From Pelagibius sp050330205 (GTDB lineage: Bacteria > Pseudomonadota > Alphaproteobacteria > Kiloniellales > Kiloniellaceae), in the NCBI GenBank assembly GCA_050330205.1, contig JBHJOA010000007.1, positions 1 to 64,000 on the forward strand: DNA of 64,000 nucleotides, read 5' to 3'. Below, in pieces: positions 58,303 to 64,000 of this stretch (position 1 is its first letter; the number at the start of each line of letters is the position of its first letter). Below the pieces are notes generated by a model that was given only the letters and a program-made list of their open reading frames with translations, ran no database searches and was not told where the DNA came from. A program made the position numbers and the translations under genes.

Positions 58303-58890
58303 TCAGGCCGCCGCGGCCGGGTCGGCGAGCTTCAGGAAGTTGCGCAGCAGGGCGTGGCCTTCCTGCGAGGCGATGCTCTCGGGATGGAACTGCACGCCGT
58401 AGATCGGCAGGGTCTTGTGCTGCAGGCCCATGATGACGCCGTCCTCGGCGGTCGCGGTCACCTCCAGCTTGTCGTGCGGGAAGCTTTGCGGGTCGAGGGT
58501 GAGGGAGTGATAGCGCGTCGCCGTCAGCGGCGAAGGCAGGCCGGCGAAGACGCCGCGGCCGTTGTGGGAGACCTCGCTCAGCTTGCCGTGCATCGGCGCC
58601 GGCGCCCGCACCACCTTGGCGCCGAAGTGCTGGCCGATCGCCTGGTGGCCGAGGCAGACGCCGAAGACCGGCACCTGGCCGGCGGCGGCGGCGATGAGGT
58701 CGAGGCAGATGCCGGCGCGGTCGGGGTCGCAGGGGCCCGGCGAGATGACGATGCCCTGCGGCCGCAGCGCCAGGGCATCGGCCACGGCGATCTTGTCGTT
58801 GCGGCGCACTTCGACCTTCGCCCCCAGTTCCCCCAGGAAGTGGAAGAGGTTGTAGGTGAAGCTGTCGTAGTTGTCGATTAGCAGAAACAT
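58303..58890 (-). CDS. trpG: Anthranilate synthase component II (glutamine amidotransferase)
   Basis: 195 residues from MFLLIDNYDSFTYNL. Class I amidotransferase: nucleophile C79 in FGVCLGHQAIGQ and the His-Glu pair in GVQFHPESIAS. It supplies ammonia to TrpE, which is encoded 2.1 kb away and not in the same operon. A promoter for trpGDC-moaC-moeA lies just upstream. Confidence 0.97.
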   Translation of the reverse strand: MFLLIDNYDSFTYNLFHFLGELGAKVEVRRNDKIAVADALALRPQGIVISPGPCDPDRAGICLDLIAAAAGQVPVFGVCLGHQAIGQHFGAKVVRAPAPMHGKLSEVSHNGRGVFAGLPSPLTATRYHSLTLDPQSFPHDKLEVTATAEDGVIMGLQHKTLPIYGVQFHPESIASQEGHALLRNFLKLADPAAAA

Positions 58891-58944
58891 TTCAGATGCT
58901 TGCGCCGTGTTCTTGAGTTTTTTGTCCGGGGCTCCCGGGGACCA

Positions 58945-58974
58945 CTTATAACAGGTTCGCGGGCGCCACGGAAA
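58945..58974 (-). promoter_or_regulatory. Predicted promoter of trpGDC
   Basis: Minus strand: -35 TTTCCG (58974-58969), 18-base spacer, -10 TATAAG (58950-58945), 55 bases from the trpG ATG. No Trp-codon leader peptide is visible in the short leader. Confidence 0.4.
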
Positions 58975-59071
58975 GCCGCCAAATCGCCGCCCACGGGCGG
59001 CGGCGGTGCCGGCACCTGGGCCGCGAAGGGTCGCCGCATCGTTAACCAAGCCGTGCTAGGCTCCGGCCGCC

Positions 59072-60148
59072 ATGACCAAGTACGATTCCCATAAGCGGCG
59101 CAGAGGACGCCGGCCGCAGGGCGAGGTGTTGTGGAACGCCGCAGCCATTACCGGGCTGCTGCTGATCGGCCTGCTGCTGGGCGGCGTCGCCGGCGTCCTG
59201 CTCGACCGCCAGGGCCTGCTCGGCAAGACCCCCGAGGCGCCGCCCGCCGCAATCGTCGCCGAAGCACCCGCCGCGGTTCCGCCGGCGCGCGCGCCCACCG
59301 CCGCGCCGACGGTCGACCGCGAGGCCCTGGAAGCGCGCTACCACGAAGCCCTGCGCGCGGCACCGGAGGCGTCGGCACCCACCGCGCGCGCAGTGCCGCC
59401 GGCGCCCTGGCAGCGGCATGCCGTCGCCGTGGCGCCTGCCGACGGGCGGCCGATGATCGCCATCGTGCTCGACGACGTCGGGGTCAGCCGCCGCGGCGCC
59501 GAGCGCGCCATCGCCCTGCCGGGGCCGCTGACGCTGGCCTTCATGACCTATGCGGATGGGCTGCCGGCGATGACCGAGGCGGCGCGGCGGGCCGGCCACG
59601 AGCTGATGCTGCACGTGCCGATGCAGCCGCTGAGCGAGGCCATCGACCCCGGGCCGAACGTGCTGAGCGACGACCTCTCGCGCGCCGAGTTGATGCAGCG
59701 ACTCACCTGGGGGCTCGACCGTTTCGAGGGCTACGTCGGCATCAACAACCACATGGGCAGCCGCTTCACCGCCTCGCCGGAAGGCATGGCCCTGGTGATG
59801 GCCGAGCTGAAGGCGCGCGGCCTGCTGTTCCTCGATTCCCTGACCGCCGGCAACTCGGTGGCCGGGGAATGGGCGGCGCGGAGCGGCGTACCCTATGCCG
59901 TGCGCGACGTCTTCCTCGACAACGAGCCCGGCGACCCGGCGGCGATCCACAACCAGCTCGCCGTCCTCGAGCAGACGGCCCGCGAACGCGGCTACGCCAT
60001 CGGCATCGGCCATCCCCATAGCGGCACCCTGGAGGCGCTGGCGCAGTGGATTCCGGCGATGCGGGCGCGCGGATTCCAACTGGTGCCGATCTCCGCCGTG
60101 GTGCGCCATCGCCAGCGCCTGGCGGCACTGCGATCCACGGACGGCTGA
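59072..60148 (+). CDS. Divergent polysaccharide deacetylase family protein (YibQ-like)
   Basis: 358 residues. N-terminal basic segment and one membrane anchor (about 24-44, AAAITGLLLIGLLLGGVAG). A Pro/Ala-rich linker of about 70 residues follows, then the deacetylase-like domain from about residue 127. Motifs: IAIVLDDVGVSRRGAERAI, ELMLHVPMQP, GINNHMGSRFT and GIGHPHSGTLEAL, which retain the Asp and His positions of the NodB-like fold. Periplasmic, function uncertain; homologues often sit near envelope or cell-division genes. It is divergent from trpG. Confidence 0.88.
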   Translation: MTKYDSHKRRRGRRPQGEVLWNAAAITGLLLIGLLLGGVAGVLLDRQGLLGKTPEAPPAAIVAEAPAAVPPARAPTAAPTVDREALEARYHEALRAAPEASAPTARAVPPAPWQRHAVAVAPADGRPMIAIVLDDVGVSRRGAERAIALPGPLTLAFMTYADGLPAMTEAARRAGHELMLHVPMQPLSEAIDPGPNVLSDDLSRAELMQRLTWGLDRFEGYVGINNHMGSRFTASPEGMALVMAELKARGLLFLDSLTAGNSVAGEWAARSGVPYAVRDVFLDNEPGDPAAIHNQLAVLEQTARERGYAIGIGHPHSGTLEALAQWIPAMRARGFQLVPISAVVRHRQRLAALRSTDG

Positions 60149-60152
60149 CGGT

Positions 60153-60617
60153 TCAGCCTTCAGCGCCGGTGTCGATACACATCACCCAGAAGTCGTCATC
60201 GACCGCTTCGTGGACCTCGGCGCCGAAGCGCCGGTAGAAATCCGGAATGTGGGTGCCGAGGTAGACAGTCGTGCAATCGAGGCGCGCCGCTTCGCGGAGC
60301 AGCCGCGCCGTGAGGCGCGCGGCATGGCCGCGGCCGCGGTAGGGCGGATCGACGTAGAGCGCCGCCAGCCAGGGCGCGAGGTGCGGGCGCGCCGGATCGT
60401 CGTTGGCAATGAGGTTGACGGTGCCGGCGGGTTCGCCGCCGTCGAGGGCGAGCAGTGACAGCGGCAGGCTGTCGGCGGTCCGCGCCTCGTGGAGTCGCGA
60501 CTCGAAGAACTCCGGCGAGTAGCCCTCCTGCTCGAACCAGAAGGCTTCGTAAATCCAGCCGGCGACCAGCGGGCGGTGCCGCGGCGACTCGAAGAGGTGG
60601 CAGATGGTCTGGCTCAT
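60153..60617 (-). CDS. GNAT family N-acetyltransferase
   Basis: 154 residues from MSQTICHLFESPR; the longer frame to 60698 would run through a terminator. The acetyl-CoA-binding loop YRGRGHAARLTARLL and the strand-helix pattern AALYVDPPYRG...TVYLGTHIPDFYRRFGAEV fit GNAT. Substrate unknown. It faces the YibQ-like gene tail to tail (four-base gap). No strong ribosome-binding site is seen. Confidence 0.85.
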   Translation of the reverse strand: MSQTICHLFESPRHRPLVAGWIYEAFWFEQEGYSPEFFESRLHEARTADSLPLSLLALDGGEPAGTVNLIANDDPARPHLAPWLAALYVDPPYRGRGHAARLTARLLREAARLDCTTVYLGTHIPDFYRRFGAEVHEAVDDDFWVMCIDTGAEG

Positions 60618-60660
60618 GGCGCTGCCGCCGTAGGCTTGGTTTTGGCGTTCACCGGGCCCA

Positions 60661-60694
60661 AAAAACTCAAAGGGGCCGCATCGCTGCGGCCCCT
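60661..60694 (-). terminator. Intrinsic terminator after the 26-codon ORF
   Basis: Nine-pair stem GGGGCCGCA/TGCGGCCCC (60673-60681 with 60686-60694), GCGA tetraloop on the minus strand, then TTTGAGTTTTTT (60672-60661). Strong rho-independent signal oriented with the small ORF. Confidence 0.8.
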
Positions 60695-60746
60695 CCATGA
60701 GCTGGTGAAATCCGGGGCCCGAAAACGGGGTCCCGCTTCGAAGGTG

Positions 60747-60827
60747 TTACGAGTCGGAAGAAGGCTGCTCCATCGAACCCGTAAAACATCCAAGGCCCTG
60801 GGACTCCACCGAGATCTCATGAGACAT
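60747..60827 (-). CDS. 26-codon ORF with full-length Shine-Dalgarno sequence
   Basis: Reads MSHEISVESQGLGCFTGSME and ends six residues later (QPSSDS). It is preceded by GAAAGGAGGTGATCC (60843-60829), a complete match to the 3' end of 16S rRNA, with seven bases between GGAGG and the ATG. It has its own predicted promoter and terminator, so it is a self-contained unit between trpE and the GNAT gene. The peptide is hydrophilic, without signal sequence or Trp codons, and I do not recognise it. Confidence 0.6.
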   Translation of the reverse strand: MSHEISVESQGLGCFTGSMEQPSSDS

Positions 60828-60925
60828 TGGATCACCTCCTTTCAGCTGTTGAAACGGTAAGATCACTTCACAGCGATTCGCGAAATCCGGCAAGGGCTTT
60901 CTGCAGGGGCCGCGACCGCCAATCC

Positions 60926-60954
60926 GAATCTTATTCTGCGCCCGCCTGGTTCCC
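60926..60954 (-). promoter_or_regulatory. Predicted promoter of the 26-codon ORF
   Basis: Minus strand: -35 TTGGGA, 17-base spacer, -10 TAAGAT, located in the gap behind the trpE stop and about 100 bases upstream of the ORF. Each hexamer matches the consensus at four of six positions. Coordinates approximate to a few bases. Confidence 0.4.
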
Positions 60955-60989
60955 AAAGGGTTAACGGCGGGCCGCCGCGGGAGGTTCGT

Positions 60990-62501
60990 TCAGTTGCCGC
61001 GCCGGGCGGCGAAGCGCACGGCTTCCTCGGCGGAGCGCAGCAGGGCGCGCGCCTTGTTCCAGCATTCCTGGTGCTCCGACTCCGGCTTCGAGTCGGCGAC
61101 GATGCCGGCGCCGGCCTGGATGTACATCGTGGCGTCCTTCACCACCGCGGTGCGCAGGGCGATGCAGGTGTCCATCGCGCCGCCGGCACCGAAGTAGCCG
61201 ACGCAGCCGCCGTAGATGCCGCGGCGTTCCGGCTCCAGCTCGTCGATGATCTCCATGGCGCGCACCTTCGGCGCACCGGAGACGGTGCCGGCCGGGAAGC
61301 CGGCGATCAGCGCGTCCATCGCATCCTTGCCGGCGGCGAGTTTGCCCTCGACGTTAGAGACGATGTGCATGACGTGGCTGTAGAGCTCGATGACGTTGCG
61401 CTCGGTCACCTTGACGCTGCCGACCTCGGTGACGCGGCCGACGTCGTTGCGGCCGAGATCGAGCAGCATGAGGTGCTCGGCGAGTTCCTTCGGGTCGGCC
61501 AGCAGGTCTTCCGCCAGCGCGCGGTCCTCCGCAGCGGTGGCGCCGCGCGGGCGCGTGCCGGCGATCGGGCGGATGGTCACCGTGCCGTCGCGCAGGCGCA
61601 CCAGGATCTCCGGGCTGGAGCCGACGATGGCGAAGCCGCCGAGGTCGATGAAGAACAGGAAGGGCGAGGGATTGAGTCGCCGCAGCGCGCGATAGAGCGC
61701 GAAGGGCGGCAGCCTGAAGGGCAGCGAGAGGCGCTGCGACAGCACCACCTGGAAGATGTCGCCGGCGAGGATGTAGTCCTTGGCCTTCCGCACCATGGCG
61801 TGGAAGTCCTCGCGCGTCATGTTGGCCGAAGGCTCCGGCAGGTCGTCGAGATCGGCGATGACGTCGCGGCGCTGCGGCAGCGCGCGCTCGAAGTCCTGCG
61901 CCACGTCGGACAGGCGTTCGCAGGCCTGCGCGTAGGCGGCGCGCGCCGAGACGTCGCCGCGCGGCCACACCGGCGTGAAGACGGTGACGAGATCCTCGAC
62001 GCGGTCGAAGACCGCCACCACCGTCGGCCGGATGAACAGCGCGTCGGGCACGTCGATGGCCAGCGGATTCTCGTCCGGCAGATCCTCCATCAGGCGCACG
62101 GTGTCGTAGCCCATGTAGCCGAGCAGGCAGGAGGCCATCGGCGGCAGGCCCTCGGGTAGCTCGAAGCGGCACTCCTCGATGAGGTCGCGCAGGCTGTCGA
62201 GCGCCGGGCGGTCGATCGGCTTGAAGCTGTCGGCATCGAAGCGGGCCTTGCGATTGATCTCCGCCTTGCTGCCGCGGCAGCGCCAGATCACGTCGGGTCG
62301 CATGCCGAGGAAGGAGTAACGGCCGATGATCGAGCCGCCCTCGACGGACTCGAAGAGAAACGAGTTGGGCTTGCCCTCGGCCAGCTTGAGGAAGGCGGAA
62401 ACCGGCGTCTCCAGATCGGCGATCAGCGCGGTGTGAACCACCTGCGCGCGGCCGGCCGCGTAGTTCGCCTCAAAGGCGGCAAAGTCGGGCGCACTCTGCA
62501 T
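60990..62501 (-). CDS. trpE: Anthranilate synthase component I
   Basis: 503 residues from MQSAPDFAAFEANYAAG; the frame extends to 62912 but crosses ppiD. Converts chorismate to anthranilate with ammonia from TrpG. Chorismate-binding motifs: FQVVLSQRLSLPF, IAGTRPRGATAAEDRALAEDLL, ELAEHLMLLDLGRNDVGRV and GAPKVRAMEIIDELEP. It starts four bases after the ppiD stop, so it probably shares that transcript. No leader peptide or attenuator is seen in front of it. Confidence 0.97.
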   Translation of the reverse strand: MQSAPDFAAFEANYAAGRAQVVHTALIADLETPVSAFLKLAEGKPNSFLFESVEGGSIIGRYSFLGMRPDVIWRCRGSKAEINRKARFDADSFKPIDRPALDSLRDLIEECRFELPEGLPPMASCLLGYMGYDTVRLMEDLPDENPLAIDVPDALFIRPTVVAVFDRVEDLVTVFTPVWPRGDVSARAAYAQACERLSDVAQDFERALPQRRDVIADLDDLPEPSANMTREDFHAMVRKAKDYILAGDIFQVVLSQRLSLPFRLPPFALYRALRRLNPSPFLFFIDLGGFAIVGSSPEILVRLRDGTVTIRPIAGTRPRGATAAEDRALAEDLLADPKELAEHLMLLDLGRNDVGRVTEVGSVKVTERNVIELYSHVMHIVSNVEGKLAAGKDAMDALIAGFPAGTVSGAPKVRAMEIIDELEPERRGIYGGCVGYFGAGGAMDTCIALRTAVVKDATMYIQAGAGIVADSKPESEHQECWNKARALLRSAEEAVRFAARRGN

Positions 62502-62505
62502 GGAG

Positions 62506-64000
62506 CTAGAAGTTGGCCAGCGTCTGCTGCACGAGCGACTCGTTGATGGTAACCCTGAAGTCCTGCTGCAGGGCGGCCAGGAACTGCTGGAAGATGTCGT
62601 TCTGCAGCGAGGCGGTGAGGTCGCTCTCGAGACGGCCGAGGCGCGCCTCGCGGCCGTCCTCCGCCGGCGGCAGGATCTCGGCCAGGCGGGCGACGATGTG
62701 CGCGTTGCCGGTCTCCACCGTGGTGACCTCGCCCTCGGCGATCTCGAAGATCTGCTGGGAGAGCTGCGGCGAGGGCGTGCGCTGCGGGTTGTTCTCGAAA
62801 CGGGTGATGGCTTCGGTCCTGCGCAGCTCGAGCCCTTCGGCCTCGGCGACCGCGGCCAGGCCGTCGCCGCGGGCGACGCGTGCGGCGAGATCGTTCGCCC
62901 GTTCCTCGGCATGGCGGGCGCGCTCGCGTTCGCGCCACATCTCCGTTACCTGGTCGCGCACCTCCGCCAGCGGCCGCTTCACCGCCGGCGTCTCGCCGTC
63001 GACGCGCAGCACGAAGTAGTCGCCGTCGAGGGTCTCGGTCAGCACGCTGGTATCGCCGACGGCGGTGCGGCGCAGCAGCGGCAGGAACTCGTTGATCGAG
63101 GGCAGGCCTTCGACCAGTTCGCCGTCCGGCGCGCGGCCCTGAGCATCGATCGCCGGGATCCTGCGCGCCTGGACATTGAGACGTTCGGCCGCATCCTCGA
63201 TCGAAGTGCCGCCGGCGGTCATCTGGTCGAAGCGGTTGGCGAGGTCGATGACCACGTCCACCGCCGCGTCCCGGGCCAGGCGCCGGCGCAGGTCGGCGCG
63301 GCTGTCCTCCAGGGACGCCTCGACACCGGGCTCGATGGCATCGACCGTGGCGACATGCCAGCCGAGCGGGCTCTGCACCGGCTGCGTCGCCTGGCCCTGC
63401 TGGAGCGCGAAGACCGCGGCGCCGAGAGCCTCCGGCAGGTCGGCCTGGGTCACCGCGCCGAGGTCGACCGGCGTGCGGCCGGTCTCCTGCTGCACGGCGG
63501 CGGCGAAGTCGGCGCCCTCGGAGAGGCGGTCGGCCAGCGCCTGGGCGGCGGCTTCGTCGGCCAGCACGACCTGGCGCAGGCGGCGGCGCTCCGGCGTCGA
63601 CAGCTCGTCGCGGCGCGCCTCGAAGGCCTCGGCGATCTGCTGCTCGGACACGGCGATGCCGGCGGAGGCCGCCTCCATGCTCAGCACCACCAGGACGATG
63701 TCCTTGTAGGCCGGCGTCATCAGCGCGTTGCCGGCGGCGGCGTAAATCTCCTGCAGGGCCGCCGCCTCGGGCGTGCCGAGATCGGTGATGCTGTCGTGGG
63801 CGATGCTCAGGTAGTCGGCGACACGGCGCTCTTCGCGGTAGCTGAAGAGGCGCTCGGTCAGGCTGCGGGGCGCCGCGGCGGCGTCGGTGACGGCGGCGAC
63901 CAGCTGCTGGCGCATGACGTCGCCGCCGACCTGCGCCAGGTAAGCCTGCTCGCTGAGGCCGGAGTAGTACAGGGTCTGGGTGAAGCGATTGCGGTCGAAG
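62506..64000 (-). CDS. ppiD: Peptidylprolyl isomerase (PpiD/SurA-N type), N-terminal part outside window
   Basis: About 497 C-terminal residues. The frame stays open to base 64000 (FDRNRFTQTLYYSGLSEQAY just before MRQQLV), so the ATG at 63915 is internal and the N-terminal membrane anchor is outside. Contains the SurA-like chaperone region (FDRNRF...GLSE), a parvulin domain (RQVVLADEAAAQALADRLSEGADFAAAV ... SPLGWHVATVDAIEP) and a long C-terminal helical region. Periplasmic folding factor at the Sec exit. Directly upstream of trpE. Confidence 0.92.
   Translation of the reverse strand, partial: FDRNRFTQTLYYSGLSEQAYLAQVGGDVMRQQLVAAVTDAAAAPRSLTERLFSYREERRVADYLSIAHDSITDLGTPEAAALQEIYAAAGNALMTPAYKDIVLVVLSMEAASAGIAVSEQQIAEAFEARRDELSTPERRRLRQVVLADEAAAQALADRLSEGADFAAAVQQETGRTPVDLGAVTQADLPEALGAAVFALQQGQATQPVQSPLGWHVATVDAIEPGVEASLEDSRADLRRRLARDAAVDVVIDLANRFDQMTAGGTSIEDAAERLNVQARRIPAIDAQGRAPDGELVEGLPSINEFLPLLRRTAVGDTSVLTETLDGDYFVLRVDGETPAVKRPLAEVRDQVTEMWRERERARHAEERANDLAARVARGDGLAAVAEAEGLELRRTEAITRFENNPQRTPSPQLSQQIFEIAEGEVTTVETGNAHIVARLAEILPPAEDGREARLGRLESDLTASLQNDIFQQFLAALQQDFRVTINESLVQQTLANF

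Noticed and set aside
60747..60827. trp operon leader peptide/attenuator
   Set aside because: The ORF has no Trp codons, lies downstream of trpE, and its terminator precedes a GNAT gene, not a trp gene.
60829..60843. Match to the 3' end of 16S rRNA as a possible rRNA fragment
   Set aside because: The match is limited to the anti-Shine-Dalgarno tail; the preceding helix-45 sequence of 16S is absent. It is better read as a long Shine-Dalgarno on the other strand.

Overview
The window is chromosomal DNA from a high-GC alphaproteobacterium. The gene chains nuo - birA - coaX - RNase J - methylmalonyl-CoA epimerase, rpsB-tsf-pyrH-frr-uppS-cdsA-dxr-rseP-bamA-ompH-lpxD-fabZ-lpxA-lpxI-lpxB-gltA, and trpE / trpGDC-moaC-moeA-lexA are alphaproteobacterial. 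So are the short proline-tRNA ligase without an editing insertion, LpxI instead of LpxH, and a GTTC-N7-GTTC SOS box. A Rhodospirillales-like lineage is my best guess; no rRNA is present to fix it.

Layout. 1-12432: respiratory complex I (nuoD 3' part to nuoN), running directly into birA, coaX and rnj (to 15709), then mce, a DUF1467 membrane protein and tag (to 17095). A CorA metal transporter faces back (17148-18329). Behind it lies a 500-base gap holding a candidate small RNA gene on the minus strand with promoter and terminator. 18829-22741: a small secreted protein, proS and a LolC/E-LolD lipoprotein exporter. 22760-27515: a TRAP transporter plus alpha/beta hydrolase cassette on the minus strand with a divergent MarR gene; the shared promoter region carries a repeated dyad overlapping a good promoter. 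27734-31207: dnaE.

31208-33134 is the most unusual stretch. A lower-GC two-gene cassette (an unknown 202-aa protein and an HTH-ImmA/IrrE metallopeptidase) starts with a 34-bp dyad placed over its promoter. It is followed by a 130-base decayed second copy of the dnaE 3' end. An orphan 122-aa gene follows. 33895-48671: translation factors, isoprenoid and phospholipid enzymes, outer-membrane assembly and lipid A synthesis in one plus-strand series. 48647-51516: gltA and gltX on the minus strand. 51673-53841: comEC. 53863-58890: lexA, moeA, moaC, trpC, trpD, trpG on the minus strand. 59072-64000: a YibQ-like deacetylase (+), a GNAT protein (-), a 26-codon ORF with a full-length Shine-Dalgarno sequence and its own promoter and terminator (-), trpE (-) and the truncated ppiD (-).

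Most of the window is conserved housekeeping DNA. The accessory parts are the TRAP cassette, the dnaE-tail cassette, the orphan gene and the insertion that separates trpE from trpG.
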